Positions 1-9,902 are shown, counted from the first letter of the stretch. The stretch: DNA of 49,054 nucleotides from an uncultured Ruminococcus sp. (GCA_902782445.1 CACZNC010000025.1:1-49054); one strand, 5' to 3'. Notes: generated from the sequence alone by a model not told the origin. Translations and numbers: made by a program.

Positions 1-7
1 GCGGCGG

Positions 8-3000
8 TCACTGGATCAGATAACCCACGAAATTATAGCTCACCTGAGCCATCCAGCCGCGGCAGGCAGGATCTGAGGGATCCCCATCGGTCGCTGCATA
101 AATGGAGTTGCCGTATGCCCATGCAACGGCGTCTGCTGCCCACGTAGACACTTTCGTTCCTTCAGGGAATGTGATAAAGTTCAGCATAGTGTCGTCCATA
201 TACCCCAGGTACTTCGCATACCTCTGAAGCATCAGCACCGCCTGTTCGTTGGTCACGGGATCCATCGGCCCGAACTTTCCGTTGCCGTAGCCGAGCACGA
301 TCCCGTTCTGCGCGGCCCACTCGACGTAGGGAGCATAGTCCCATGTTCCGACGGCGTCACAGTCGGTGAAGGTGCCGGTCGTGTAATCGGCAGGGTCGAT
401 CCCTTCCATTCTTCCGAGGATCGTCACGAACATCGCGCGGGTAAGCGTTCCGTCAGGGGCAAACTCAGTCGGCGAGACCCCGTTCATGATCCCGGAGGAA
501 TAGACGTATTTGATCCCGGTCAGATAAGGATTCTCCGGGGTGACATCCGTGAAGGGGAGAGCAGGCGTTTCATCCACAGGCGCAGAAGTCCCGGGTTCTG
601 TCGGTCCGGTCTTCCCCGGATCGGTCTGCGCGGGTTCCTTCGCGGGGATCTGATTGCCGATTGTAATACCCGGATTCAGAGGCGCGGGGGCGAGGGACTG
701 GGTCCTCTCCGTCCACGTCATTGTATGCACGACGCCGGCAGGGTCTTCGGCTATGGCGGTGAACTGAATGAAGTTCGGCGGGATGAGGACGGAGGTCACG
801 ACAGCCTGAACGATCTTATATTCCACCGGCCCGGTCTTGGTCCGGAAGGTTACATTGACAGGTCTCCAGACGGAACCGTTGGTGTTCCATCTGTATACTT
901 CGTAGGGCGAAAGCTCTATGGCGTCTTCTTCGTCCCAGATAAACTTCACGGTCACGTCATGGGTGAAAACGTAGCTGAACCCCACCTCATACTTGATATA
1001 TTTCCCCTCGATCTCGAATCCGAGAAGAGTCTTTCCCGCAGGCGGCGCCCAGCCTCCGAATACCATGAAGCCGCTTCCGTTCAGATCCGTCCCGTCGAGC
1101 GCATGTTCCGTCACCACCCCGTACGGCAGTCCGGTCCCGTTATTGATACCGCCGTTCAGGTCATAGGTGATGGTGTGGAATACGGCATCTCCGTCCCAGA
1201 GGAATTTCACGGTCACGTCATGGGTGAAAATGTAGCTGTAGTTCGGAACCATGGCGATGAACTCGCCGTCGATATCAAATCCCATCAGCTTCTTTCCCTC
1301 GGGAGCTCCCCAGGGGCCAAAAATCATGAAGCCGTTTCCGTTCAGTTCCGAACCATGCTCGACACGATCCGTTACCTTTCCGTAGGGCTCGCCGGTCCAG
1401 GAGTTGATCCCTCCGTTCAGATCATACGTAACGGTGTGGTAGAGGACATTTTCATCCCATATAAATTTCACTGTCACATCATGGGTGAAAATGTAGCTGT
1501 AGTCCGGTTCCATCTTGATGAACTCGCCCTCGATTTCAAATCCGATCAGCTTCTTTCCTTCGGGAGCTTCCCAGGGGCCAAAAATCATGAAACCGTTTCC
1601 GTTCAGATCAGAACCATGCTCGACATGATCCGTTGCCTTTCCGTAGGGCTCGCCGGTGTAGGTCTTGATCCCTCCGTTCAGATCATACGTAACGGTGTGG
1701 TAGAGGACATTATCTTCCCATATAAATTTGACGGTTACATCATGGGTAAAAATGTAACTGTAATTTGGAACCACAGCGACGTATTCGCCGTCGATTTCAA
1801 ACCCGGCAAGGGACTTTCCTGCGGGAGCACCCCAGCCTCCGAATACCATGAAACCGTTTCCGTTCAGGTCTGAACCTTGCTCGACATGATCCGTTGCCTT
1901 TCCGTAGGGCTGCCCGGTCAGGGTATTGATTCCCCCGTTCAGATCATACGTAACGGTGAGATACTCATTTTTCTCTTCCCATATAAATTTTACGGTTACA
2001 TCATGCGTATATATGTAACTGTATCCCACTTCATTCTTTATAAATTTGCCCTCGATCTCAAATCCGGCAAGAATCATTCCTTCGGGAGCTCCCGGGAAGC
2101 CGAATACCATGAAGGCGCTGCCATTCAGGTCGGTTCCGTATTCCACCCGATCAGTCAACAATCCGTAAGGTTTCCCGGACCACTTGTCAATCGCGCCGTT
2201 CAGATCGTACGTGATCGTGAGAAGATCCGGGACATCGTCCGGAATAATCACCACGTAGTCGGCCGGTGTTTTTCCGCCCGCTTCGCAGATGGTTTTGCCG
2301 TCCTCGCTGACAGCTCCCCCTTCCGGCTTCCTGATCCTCAGCCCGGAGTCTACGGTTACCGTATCGCGATCAACAAGGATGGCGCCTGCATTTCCCGCAG
2401 CGTCGACTTTCTGGATGCCTTTGTTGATGGATACATCATCACCCGTTATTCCGTTGCCGTTCGTGGCTTCAATGAAGACGATACCACCGGACAGGACGGT
2501 CTTTCCTGCGCCGATGCCGTGTCCGCCGCTTATAATTCTGACCTCGCCGCCGGAAACGGTAAGGGTTTTGATCACATGCATACCGGTGGATTCTCCGACA
2601 GCGACGACCTCTCCGCCGGAAACGGAGACATTGCCCTTGGCGGAGATCGGCGTCATGGCGTTTTCAGCCCGGACTTTACCGCCGGTGATCGTAATATTCC
2701 CGGCGTTCGTATTCGCACCCGTATCTGCGCCCGTTTCTGAAATCGTACCCGCATAGATCGCCGCAGTGCCCGGTACCTGCCCCGCATACGCAGCCGCTTC
2801 CGTCCCTGCGGAGGCAGTCACATTGCCTGCGATGATCTCAATATTTCCGTTTTTGGAATATATGCCGAATTCCTCTCCGCTCGCATGCAGGATCCCGGAT
2901 TTGATCGTAATGTTTCCGTCTGCGAGAATACCCGAATCGTCGTCGCTCTGAGAGGTTCCCCCCTTCCCTATAGCCGTAAGATTCCCGACGTCAAGCTTGA

Positions 3001-3334
3001 GATGTCCGCCCGCACCGTTGGAGGAATAAACACGAATGCCGTATCCTTCCCCCTTCAGAACCCCGCTGCCCTCGATCGTCAGGTCTATTCCCTGGCTCAC
3101 AACGGCCGCGCCGCCGGGCTGTTCCCCGCTGCTCAGGGTACAGTCCTTCAAGATGAGCGTCTTCGTTGAAGGTATGTATTCCCAGTCGTCGGTCGTGAGA
3201 TTTTCGTCTGTGATCTGCGTTCCTCCGACCCAGAGGTCATACTCTGCCGCATACGCGTATGCCGCCATGACCGGAAGCAGCGCGCACAGCATCACGGCCG
3301 CAAAAGCCAGTACAAGCAGTTTCCGTGTTCTCAT
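8..3334 (-). CDS. Secreted SLH-domain surface protein with five InlB-like repeats
   Basis: A signal peptide (MRTRKLLVLAFA..., ending near AYAYA) is followed by a region of about 320 residues rich in short repeats such as SGGEV and ITGGKV, which looks like a beta-solenoid of the carbohydrate-binding surface type. Five tandem repeats of about 85 residues follow, each with YDLNGG, PYG, DLNG and THDVTVKF(I/L)W. They resemble the beta-grasp repeats of InlB-type and Listeria-Bacteroides surface proteins. The C-terminal ~190 residues hold SLH domains (GIMNGVSPTEFAPDGTLTRAM, GIVLGYGNGKFGP); the third is poorly conserved. SLH domains bind secondary cell-wall polymers, so the protein should sit on the surface. 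I chose the ATG at 3334 because GGGAGG lies seven bases upstream. It lies downstream of another SLH gene with no clear promoter of its own. The ligand is unknown. Confidence 0.85.
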   Translation of the reverse strand: MRTRKLLVLAFAAVMLCALLPVMAAYAYAAEYDLWVGGTQITDENLTTDDWEYIPSTKTLILKDCTLSSGEQPGGAAVVSQGIDLTIEGSGVLKGEGYGIRVYSSNGAGGHLKLDVGNLTAIGKGGTSQSDDDSGILADGNITIKSGILHASGEEFGIYSKNGNIEIIAGNVTASAGTEAAAYAGQVPGTAAIYAGTISETGADTGANTNAGNITITGGKVRAENAMTPISAKGNVSVSGGEVVAVGESTGMHVIKTLTVSGGEVRIISGGHGIGAGKTVLSGGIVFIEATNGNGITGDDVSINKGIQKVDAAGNAGAILVDRDTVTVDSGLRIRKPEGGAVSEDGKTICEAGGKTPADYVVIIPDDVPDLLTITYDLNGAIDKWSGKPYGLLTDRVEYGTDLNGSAFMVFGFPGAPEGMILAGFEIEGKFIKNEVGYSYIYTHDVTVKFIWEEKNEYLTVTYDLNGGINTLTGQPYGKATDHVEQGSDLNGNGFMVFGGWGAPAGKSLAGFEIDGEYVAVVPNYSYIFTHDVTVKFIWEDNVLYHTVTYDLNGGIKTYTGEPYGKATDHVEHGSDLNGNGFMIFGPWEAPEGKKLIGFEIEGEFIKMEPDYSYIFTHDVTVKFIWDENVLYHTVTYDLNGGINSWTGEPYGKVTDRVEHGSELNGNGFMIFGPWGAPEGKKLMGFDIDGEFIAMVPNYSYIFTHDVTVKFLWDGDAVFHTITYDLNGGINNGTGLPYGVVTEHALDGTDLNGSGFMVFGGWAPPAGKTLLGFEIEGKYIKYEVGFSYVFTHDVTVKFIWDEEDAIELSPYEVYRWNTNGSVWRPVNVTFRTKTGPVEYKIVQAVVTSVLIPPNFIQFTAIAEDPAGVVHTMTWTERTQSLAPAPLNPGITIGNQIPAKEPAQTDPGKTGPTEPGTSAPVDETPALPFTDVTPENPYLTGIKYVYSSGIMNGVSPTEFAPDGTLTRAMFVTILGRMEGIDPADYTTGTFTDCDAVGTWDYAPYVEWAAQNGIVLGYGNGKFGPMDPVTNEQAVLMLQRYAKYLGYMDDTMLNFITFPEGTKVSTWAADAVAWAYGNSIYAATDGDPSDPACRGWMAQVSYNFVGYLIQ
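930..2225 (-). repeat. Five tandem ~258-bp coding repeats
   Basis: Five in-frame copies encode the ~85-residue InlB-like units of the surface protein. The three middle copies are nearly identical over long stretches at DNA level, for example around PYGKATDHVEHG and THDVTVKFIW. The two outer copies are more diverged. This pattern suggests recent duplication or gene conversion inside the array. Confidence 0.85.
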
Positions 3335-3424
3335 TTCAGGTCCTCCCAATGTATTCTCTTTCGAGGTCAGGTTTTCAGATTTCTGCTTCCGAACAGTTTG
3401 GACAGGATTTCCGCGGATGTATGG

Positions 3425-3459
3425 AGCGGCGGAGGGGAGTTTGGAACTGCTCCGCCGCT
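3425..3459 (-). terminator. 10-bp stem-loop between two SLH genes
   Basis: AGCGGCGGAG pairs perfectly with CTCCGCCGCT across a 15-base loop. There is no T-run on either side, so it may be an RNA stabiliser or an intercistronic hairpin rather than a true intrinsic terminator. Confidence 0.4.
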
Positions 3460-3473
3460 GGATCTTGTCTCTG

Positions 3474-5669
3474 TCAGTCTACGTAAAGCTTGCTGGTCGT
3501 TACAATACTCCCCGCATCGTCTGTGATGAGGCAGTAAACATAGGGGACGAGATTTTTGGCAAACTTGTCTTCAGGCGCCGATTCAATTACAAACGTACTG
3601 CTCGTCTCGGATGTCGGACCATACTTCGTAACAATCGGGAACAAGTACCCATCGAACAGATAGTACCAGTCATAGGTATACGGAGCAACGCCGCCGCTGA
3701 TTTTCACCGTATAGGAAGGCGTATCCGTCAGCGACACCATGCCGTAGTGCACGATATCCTGTTCAATCTTCAGCGAGTTTGTCACAGTGATCAGTCCCGT
3801 TGCGGAAGTAACGGTTTTACCTGTCGCGTCTTTGACAACGCAGTACATTTTCGCCCCGTTGTCGCTGGTCATGTTGCAGTTCTTTACAGTCACCTTGGCG
3901 GTGTAGATGCCCTCATAGGCGCTGCCCGGAGGTACGCCGATGTCCACGCCGTCGGGACGGATCTTGTGCCACTCATAGGAATAAGGTTCCACGCCGTAAT
4001 TGACGGCCACGGAAAAAACGGCGTTCCCTCCCAACTCCACGGTGACGTCGCCGGGCTGCATCGTGAAGTTCAGCGCACTATAACCATGGTTTTTGGGAAT
4101 TGTGATCTCCACTTCGTTCGATGTGACGGACTGTCCGCTGCTGTCCGTGACAGTGCACTTCACATGGATCCTGTTCGCGTGGTCAAAATCGCTGTACTCG
4201 AACGCGGAGGGCATGTAGATCGACTCTGTGGCGTATTGTTTATCCTGTGTCGTAACATCCTCAAAACTGTCGTCCAGCATGTAGCTCCACTTATACGTGT
4301 AAGGCACCTTGCCGCCGGAGATCTCCAAAGTAAAGAGCGGGTACCCCAAATGGTCGGCAGGCAATTCAAGCGATACGGGCTGCTTTGTGATCACAAGCTT
4401 GTCAGCGGTTACGGTATAATGTACAGAGTCACTGATAATCTTTTTTCCGGCGGCGTCAGTCACGACACAACGGATGAAGTCTGCCAAACCGTATTCGGGA
4501 ACAGATCCGACCTGAATGGAAAGCGTCCCGTCAGCGGCCGTAGTTCCGTAATTGCTAATGTCCGACCAATCATCAGCCCAATCTTCCCAATACTGCCATT
4601 CGTAGGTGTAGGGAGCCTTGCCGCCGGAGACGGTGATGCTGAACTGGACCCAGTCGCCTTTTTTGCCTTCCGCGTTCTGGGGCTGTTTCGTAATCTTGAG
4701 CGCGGGCACGTCTTCCTTGAACGCCGTGATCTCGGCCTTTTCGGAGGTCACGGTCTTGCCCTCGGCGTCCGTCACGGCAACATAGACGCGGATATATTTC
4801 GTGGTGGTGAAGGAGTCCTTATTGACCGGAACGGTGACGGAACTCGTTGTCTTTTCGGAGGGGGCGGGTGTCAGACTGGTGCCGGTCTCCTTTTCCACAT
4901 ACCACTGATACGTGTACGGAGCCTTGCCGCCGGAGATCTCCACCGTGAAGGGGACTTTTTCCTCCGCGGCTTTCATCGCGTAGGATGCGGGCTGCTTCAT
5001 AATCTTCAGCTCTTCTGTCTTCGGGGTCTCGGTCTTCGTCACCGTCGTGAAGCTCTTCCGCTCGTTCACGAACATCATGCGGGTGAGGATCGCCGCGACT
5101 TCGCTCCGGCGGATGTTGGACTCGGGATTGCAGCTGAACTTCGCGTCGCTTCCCTGGAGGATCCCCGCCCGGTAGAGCTTGTAGATCTCCGCGGCCTGGG
5201 GGTGCGTCATGGGGACGTCCGGGATCGAGCCGTCCGGCACTTCGTTCTTCGCCGCCAGCGCGCTGTCCGGGAGAGCATGGGCGAAGATCGCCATGTAGCC
5301 CGCGCGGGTGGCCGGCTGCTTCCATTCGTAGTCCTTCGTGATGATGCCCTGCATCTTCGCGTAGTCCACGTAGCTCTGGTACCACGGATCGCCGTTCACA
5401 AGGGAGACGATGCCGGTGGAATGCTTCTGGTTCATGCACGCGGCCAGCTTCACGGCTTCCGCATAGGTGAGGTTGTCGGCAGGACAATAGGTCGTCGCGG
5501 ATTTCCCGTTGACGAGCCCGGCGTCCACTGCCGTCTTGACGTCGTTGTAGAACCAATCGGTCTTCACGACGTCGGTGAATGCCAGTTCTCCGGCCGCGGA
5601 CACGCTGAGAGGCAGCAGTCCGAGGGTGAGAAGGCACGCGAGGAGGATGGTGAGTACGCGCTTTTTCAT
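3474..5669 (-). CDS. SLH-domain surface protein with five Ig-like repeats
   Basis: A signal peptide (MKKRVLTILLACLLTLGLL, ending near VSA) leads into N-terminal SLH modules at about residues 28-200 (AFTDVVKTDWFYNDV; GLVNGKS; RAGILQGSDAKF; RRSEVAAILTRMM). Five immunoglobulin-like repeats follow. Four start with a QP motif (such as ITKQP) and all carry a GG or YG-xxPY(T/S)YxW signature at roughly 95-105 residue spacing. This layout fits a wall-bound adhesin or scaffold. The start at 5669 has AAAGGAGCAG upstream. The SLH region closely resembles the truncated gene at the right end of the window, so the two are paralogues. It probably leads a transcript that also reads the next SLH gene. The binding partner cannot be read from sequence. 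Confidence 0.85.
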   Translation of the reverse strand: MKKRVLTILLACLLTLGLLPLSVSAAGELAFTDVVKTDWFYNDVKTAVDAGLVNGKSATTYCPADNLTYAEAVKLAACMNQKHSTGIVSLVNGDPWYQSYVDYAKMQGIITKDYEWKQPATRAGYMAIFAHALPDSALAAKNEVPDGSIPDVPMTHPQAAEIYKLYRAGILQGSDAKFSCNPESNIRRSEVAAILTRMMFVNERKSFTTVTKTETPKTEELKIMKQPASYAMKAAEEKVPFTVEISGGKAPYTYQWYVEKETGTSLTPAPSEKTTSSVTVPVNKDSFTTTKYIRVYVAVTDAEGKTVTSEKAEITAFKEDVPALKITKQPQNAEGKKGDWVQFSITVSGGKAPYTYEWQYWEDWADDWSDISNYGTTAADGTLSIQVGSVPEYGLADFIRCVVTDAAGKKIISDSVHYTVTADKLVITKQPVSLELPADHLGYPLFTLEISGGKVPYTYKWSYMLDDSFEDVTTQDKQYATESIYMPSAFEYSDFDHANRIHVKCTVTDSSGQSVTSNEVEITIPKNHGYSALNFTMQPGDVTVELGGNAVFSVAVNYGVEPYSYEWHKIRPDGVDIGVPPGSAYEGIYTAKVTVKNCNMTSDNGAKMYCVVKDATGKTVTSATGLITVTNSLKIEQDIVHYGMVSLTDTPSYTVKISGGVAPYTYDWYYLFDGYLFPIVTKYGPTSETSSTFVIESAPEDKFAKNLVPYVYCLITDDAGSIVTTSKLYVD

Positions 5670-5738
5670 AATCTGCTCCTTTCGCAGGCTTCGGTTCCGA
5701 TGTGCGGACGATTTTGGGATTTTTCACCCTTCGCCTGC

Positions 5739-5747
5739 ATTATACCA
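5739..5747 (-). promoter_or_regulatory. Extended -10 promoter for the SLH/Ig gene
   Basis: On the minus strand TGGTATAAT forms an extended -10 element (TATAAT at 5744-5739). No good -35 hexamer sits 17 bases upstream. Confidence 0.55.
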
Positions 5748-5869
5748 CACTTTTCCGGGCGGCGCATCCCTAAAATTAACTATTTCTCCGAAAAATCACA
5801 AAAAGTTTTTTCGGGACCCTCCCCGGTGATGGTCGGGCGAAAAAATCATGCGAAAACCGTAAAACAGTA

Positions 5870-5898
5870 TTGACAAAAGTCCGTTTGTATGATATAAT
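5870..5898 (+). promoter_or_regulatory. Consensus sigma-A promoter of the FtsX-type operon
   Basis: TTGACA and TATAAT are separated by exactly 17 bases, a perfect match to the consensus, 69 bases before the permease start. Confidence 0.85.
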
Positions 5899-5966
5899 CG
5901 GGCAGAACCATCCGATGCGGCCGGAGCGCGCGGCAGGAGATCATTGAACGAAATCGGAGGCGCCTT

Positions 5967-8315
5967 ATGAGATTCATCTTTTTGTACATCCGGGAAAATC
6001 TGCGCCGCCGGAGATCGAACTATCTCCTGCCTTTTGTCGCCTTCATTCTGAGCGGGATCCTGCTGTGCACGACCGTGTTTTATCTGACTCTGTCCACGGA
6101 GGAGCCGCCGGCAGAGGTTTATTATTATCCCTATCAGATTTCCGTGAAAAACCAGGACGCTCTTCATGAAAAGGCAGTCGAGCAGGCGCTCCGGGAAAAC
6201 GCCTATATCCGATACGAAGGAACGGCGGAATATGTCGATCTGTTTCCGGCCTATCAGAAGGAAATAGAAGAATTTGACCCAGAACACCCGACGCGCCATC
6301 TTCTCCTGACGTCCCTCCCGAAAGGGTCGGAACACGCGGCTTTTTACGAGGGATTCGGCTACGACGTCTCCTCCCTCGGCGCGTATGACGTCTTTGTCAC
6401 CCCGGCCGTCTTTCACTATCTCGGGAGCCATATCGAAAACGGCGTTCTCACCCTGTCGGAGTTTCAAAAACCGTCCGGCGAGCCGCTGAAACTGAATATC
6501 GCCGGGATCCTCGATCACCGGATCGCGGACGACACGGAGTTTTCCTTTGTCTGTTCAAACGACGCGCTGTTCGAAAGCCTCGAAAAACAGTGCGGTTCCG
6601 ATTCGTCCGTCTCGTATTACGGCTTTCGGGACGATTACGTCCACACAAGGGAAAACTACGCGAAATTCCGTGACAGCACCACACTGGACGGACGTCCGAT
6701 GAACATGTCGGTCCACGTCCGCCTTCCGAGGATCGACGTGAGCGGGATCTATTCCGGGGACGTCGGCATCGCGCTGTTCAATCTGTTCTTTGCCGTGCTG
6801 TGCATCGCGTCCACGCTGAAACTGAAGCTGAACCGGGAAGCGCATGATTACAGAAAACTGCGCGATCTCGGTCTGTCCCCCGCCATGCGTTTTCTTCTGC
6901 CCTTTGCCGATATCATGGCGCTGTCGGTTCCGGCGTATTTCATTTCGCTGATCGCTTCCACGGCCCTGTTTCAAAGGATCGCGCCGTACAACGCGCAGGC
7001 CTTTCAGAATCAGGGCGGGATCTACGTTCCCTATTTCGATCCTTCCCCGGGGATCCTCCTTCTGTCCGCGCTGGTATTCTTCGCGGTCGTCGCGGGGGCG
7101 GCAGGCGTATTGATCCTGCTCTTTGTCCTGCGCGCGCCCGGAGCTTACAGATCCTTTGTCAAGACCTCGTCCGTCCGTTATTACAATGCAAAAAGTCTCG
7201 TCCTGCCCTACATCCTCCTCCGGTTCAGGCGGAACAAGGCGTACTGCCTGTTCTTTATCTTCATCGTCTGCTTCCCCCTGTTTATCGGAGCCATGTACGG
7301 AACCGCCGCGGCAAACGTGGTCTCAAACGGGGGCGCGCTGTATTCGGAGGCGGATCTTCTCATCACGCAGAACGCGGTGCCCTACGGATATGCCTCTACC
7401 GATGATACGGTCCGCGAAATTTCCGCGCTGGACGGGGTCGATGCGGTCTATACGGTGGAGAAAACCAACGTGAACTATACCTTCACGAAGGGGGAGAAGA
7501 CGATCTCCGCGCAGTTCGAACGGCTGGACGAATACACCGTGCAGCAGGTGATGGACTGCCTCGCGGAAGGCCGTCTCGAAGACGTGCTGAACGATGGAAC
7601 AAAGATCGCCGTGATCGACAACGGCGGGGAATACGTCCTCGGGGAAAGCCTGCACTGCCGCGAAACGGGAAGAGCCTATACGGTCGGCGCGGTTCTCCGA
7701 AACGTTCCGCTGGACGGGCTTCCGCTCCGGTTTTTCGGAAATGAAACGCTGATGCGGTCGCTGAATCAGGCAAAGATCCTTCCCGCGGACATTCACGTTT
7801 ACCTTGCCGATGATCTTTCAAAGGAACGGTACGCCGCCCTCTGCGAAGAGATCCCCAACCTGGTCTTTGACCCTCACGCCCTTTATATCAATCAGAAAGA
7901 CCACCGGCAGGGCCACGACGAAAGCGGGACCGTATCCTCAAACGCGGCGAATACGATGAACGTCCTGATATGCGTGATCTCGATCCTCTCCGTCTTTCTC
8001 CTGCACGCCCAGAACCTGATGAACCGGCAGGGGGAATTCACGCTTCTGTCCCGTCTCGGAGCCGGCGCGGGAACCATCCGGGCGCTGATCTTTGCGGAAA
8101 GCGCTCTCTTTATCGCGGTCGGATTTCTGATTTTCACGCTGCTCTACGGCGGGTACGTCGGAGCCGTCAACGCGGCCATCGCAAGGATGAACGCCTATCA
8201 ATACAGCGGATTCGGCCCCGCGTGGCGCGAGATCTCGGTCATCGGAGCCGGGGTGATCGCCGCGATCGGCATTTCGGGATATCTGGGATTCAGTACGCGG
8301 AGGAAAGAGTCATGA
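5967..8315 (+). CDS. FtsX-family ABC transporter permease
   Basis: This 782-residue membrane protein has one transmembrane segment near residues 20-45, then a large extracytoplasmic domain to about residue 265. Three helices follow (about 266-390), then another helix near 430, a second extracytoplasmic domain and three C-terminal helices. Two membrane/outer-domain halves of this kind are typical of duplicated FtsX-like permeases. The C-terminal part carries the family-like stretch NRQGEFTLLSRLGAGAGTIRAL. GGAGG precedes the ATG. The stop overlaps the ATPase start (ATGA), so the two are translationally coupled and form one transporter. Members act in peptide export, lipoprotein handling or antimicrobial-peptide resistance; no two-component system is adjacent to narrow this down. 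Confidence 0.88.
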   Translation: MRFIFLYIRENLRRRRSNYLLPFVAFILSGILLCTTVFYLTLSTEEPPAEVYYYPYQISVKNQDALHEKAVEQALRENAYIRYEGTAEYVDLFPAYQKEIEEFDPEHPTRHLLLTSLPKGSEHAAFYEGFGYDVSSLGAYDVFVTPAVFHYLGSHIENGVLTLSEFQKPSGEPLKLNIAGILDHRIADDTEFSFVCSNDALFESLEKQCGSDSSVSYYGFRDDYVHTRENYAKFRDSTTLDGRPMNMSVHVRLPRIDVSGIYSGDVGIALFNLFFAVLCIASTLKLKLNREAHDYRKLRDLGLSPAMRFLLPFADIMALSVPAYFISLIASTALFQRIAPYNAQAFQNQGGIYVPYFDPSPGILLLSALVFFAVVAGAAGVLILLFVLRAPGAYRSFVKTSSVRYYNAKSLVLPYILLRFRRNKAYCLFFIFIVCFPLFIGAMYGTAAANVVSNGGALYSEADLLITQNAVPYGYASTDDTVREISALDGVDAVYTVEKTNVNYTFTKGEKTISAQFERLDEYTVQQVMDCLAEGRLEDVLNDGTKIAVIDNGGEYVLGESLHCRETGRAYTVGAVLRNVPLDGLPLRFFGNETLMRSLNQAKILPADIHVYLADDLSKERYAALCEEIPNLVFDPHALYINQKDHRQGHDESGTVSSNAANTMNVLICVISILSVFLLHAQNLMNRQGEFTLLSRLGAGAGTIRALIFAESALFIAVGFLIFTLLYGGYVGAVNAAIARMNAYQYSGFGPAWREISVIGAGVIAAIGISGYLGFSTRRKES

Positions 8316-8974
8316 AAATACAGGCTGAGTCGCTCACAAAGATCTACATTCAGGGCGAAAAGAGGATCCATGCCCTGAACGGCATCAACGTCAGCATTGC
8401 GGAAAACAAATTCACGGCCGTCGTCGGCCCTTCGGGATGCGGGAAATCCACCTTTCTCCGCACGCTGTCCGCTCTCGAAAAGCCCACCGGCGGCACGGTT
8501 TCCTACGACGGTCAGGATATCTACAAGCTGTCGGAGAAGCAGCGGGCGGAGCTGAGGCGTCGGAAGATCGGCGTGGTGTATCAGGATTACAGCCTTCTGC
8601 CCACCATGACCGCGCTGGAAAACATCTGCACCCCTTCCCTCATGGACGGCAGGAAGCCCGATCTCGACTATATCCTGAGTCTCGCGAAAACGCTGGGCAT
8701 CGGGGACAGACTGCACCACATCCCGAGCGAAATGTCCGGCGGAGAACAGCAGCGTGTCTCCGTGGCCCGCGCCCTGGTGAACCGGCCCGCGATCATTTTT
8801 GCGGACGAACCCACCGGGAATCTCGACAAGAATTCAGCCCGCGAACTGCTCGAACTCCTTCTGCTGACGAAAAAGGAATATGATCAGACGCTGCTCATGG
8901 TGACCCACGACCCGGACATCGCCGCTCACGCGGATATCGTCATCCGGATGGACAACGGAACGATCCTGGAATAA
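8312..8974 (+). CDS. ABC transporter ATP-binding protein (MacB/LolD type)
   Basis: This 220-residue ATPase has every expected motif: Walker [10 protein letters not shown] near residue 39, Q-loop [12 protein letters not shown] signature [15 protein letters not shown], Walker [13 protein letters not shown] and H-loop MVTHDP. The signature form and DEPTGNLD are characteristic of ATPases paired with FtsX-like permeases (MacB, LolD, BceA, FtsE group). The ATG at 8312 is inside the permease stop codon overlap. It should energise the upstream permease. The substrate is unknown. Confidence 0.93.
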   Translation: MKIQAESLTKIYIQGEKRIHALNGINVSIAENKFTAVVGPSGCGKSTFLRTLSALEKPTGGTVSYDGQDIYKLSEKQRAELRRRKIGVVYQDYSLLPTMTALENICTPSLMDGRKPDLDYILSLAKTLGIGDRLHHIPSEMSGGEQQRVSVARALVNRPAIIFADEPTGNLDKNSARELLELLLLTKKEYDQTLLMVTHDPDIAAHADIVIRMDNGTILE

Positions 8975-9014
8975 CGGGATCCTCCGGTACGGGAAAAGGT
9001 CCGCCGCGGGGGGC

Positions 9015-9043
9015 TTGCAATCCGCTCCGGAACGGTGTATAAT
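9015..9043 (+). promoter_or_regulatory. Sigma-A promoter for the HEIGH-motif gene
   Basis: TTGCAA and TATAAT are separated by 17 bases, 47 bases upstream of the start codon. Confidence 0.75.
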
Positions 9044-9090
9044 GAAGCGGAACAACAGGGAAATCATCCGGAAAACACGAGGGGGACACC

Positions 9091-9609
9091 ATGCCGAAGA
9101 TCGCCGCCGTCATCGTCGAATCGGCCGTTTTCGTTCTCGCCTTATGGGCGCTCGTTTTCCTCTCGACTCTTCTGCACGAGATCGGCCATGCTCTCGGCTA
9201 TATGATCGCATCGGGAGAACGGCGCTGGCACATTCGGGTCGGATGGGGGAAATGCCTGATCCGCGCAAAGGCGCTGACCGTTAATCTGATCCCTTTTGAC
9301 GGATTCTTCACGCCGCTCGGGGAAAAGCCGCTCGAAACGAAGGCGAAGAGGATCGCGATGCTGGCGGGAGGTCCGGCCGTATCTCTGCTGATCGTCGCCG
9401 CGCTGCTGCCGCTGAAAATCCGCGGAATCCCCCCGCATACCGGATTCTTCGCTCCCGGCGCCGCGGAGTCTTTCGTCAGCTTCGCTCTTTTCTGCAATCT
9501 GTTTATCCTGATCCAGACGGTTCTGCCCATCCGCTATCTCTTCGGGAAAATCAAGGGGCTGGAATCGGACGGTTTGCAGATCGTCCGCATCATAAAGAGC
9601 AAAGAATGA
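9091..9609 (+). CDS. Small membrane metallopeptidase-like protein (M50-type HEIGH motif)
   Basis: The 172-residue protein has about three hydrophobic segments (residues 7-28, about 88-108 and 130-150). HEIGH at residues 29-33 sits at the end of the first helix, where M50 site-2-type proteases and their relatives place the zinc-binding HExxH. A later GGPAVSLL near residue 92 resembles the conserved GGP of that group. No NPDG-type third-ligand motif is evident, so catalysis is not certain. GAGGGGGACACC precedes the ATG. It has its own promoter and is followed by a small unknown gene. It could be an intramembrane protease or a non-catalytic M50 homologue. Confidence 0.65.
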   Translation: MPKIAAVIVESAVFVLALWALVFLSTLLHEIGHALGYMIASGERRWHIRVGWGKCLIRAKALTVNLIPFDGFFTPLGEKPLETKAKRIAMLAGGPAVSLLIVAALLPLKIRGIPPHTGFFAPGAAESFVSFALFCNLFILIQTVLPIRYLFGKIKGLESDGLQIVRIIKSKE

Positions 9610-9665
9610 TCGGAGGAGAGACGGTCCATCCGCACGATTCCGGCTTGTTTCGAAAGGAGCGCCGC

Positions 9666-9902
9666 ATGAACATCCGCAGTCTTTTCAAATCGAAGGAGGA
9701 GCGCGAACTCGAGGGGATCCTGGCCGAACTCCGCGCCAATCTCGAAAACAATTACAAATCCACCGCCCAGGCCGCCAGGGAGAAGCTCGGGGAGAGGTGC
9801 GAGACGCTCTACGCCGAGGGCAGGCTGAAAGAGGCTGTCTACCGGAAATACAAAAAGCTCTACGAGGAATACTCCCTCTCCATGCGGAATTATCACCACT
9901 GA
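9666..9902 (+). CDS. Small hypothetical protein (78 aa)
   Basis: I do not recognise this protein. It is highly charged and predicted helical (SKEERELEGILAELRANL; ALA/GLU/LYS/ARG-rich), with no signal peptide or membrane segment. The ATG at 9666 is preferred because AAAGGAG lies eight bases upstream; an in-frame ATG at 9606 has no such site. It begins 56 bases after the membrane peptidase gene and probably shares its transcript. Confidence 0.6.
   Translation: MNIRSLFKSKEERELEGILAELRANLENNYKSTAQAAREKLGERCETLYAEGRLKEAVYRKYKKLYEEYSLSMRNYHH

Noticed and set aside
930..2225. Regular repeats that could suggest a CRISPR array
   Set aside because: The units are ~258 bp, in frame and encode protein domains; there are no short repeats with unique spacers and no cas genes.
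5684..5738. GCAGGC/GCCTGC pairing as a leader stem before the SLH/Ig gene
   Set aside because: One arm lies directly after the -10 element and would be mostly upstream of the transcription start.
3036..5873. A 945-codon open frame on the plus strand
   Set aside because: It lies antisense to the SLH/Ig gene, has no recognisable domains and an Arg/Gly/Val-rich composition typical of shadow frames in GC-rich DNA.
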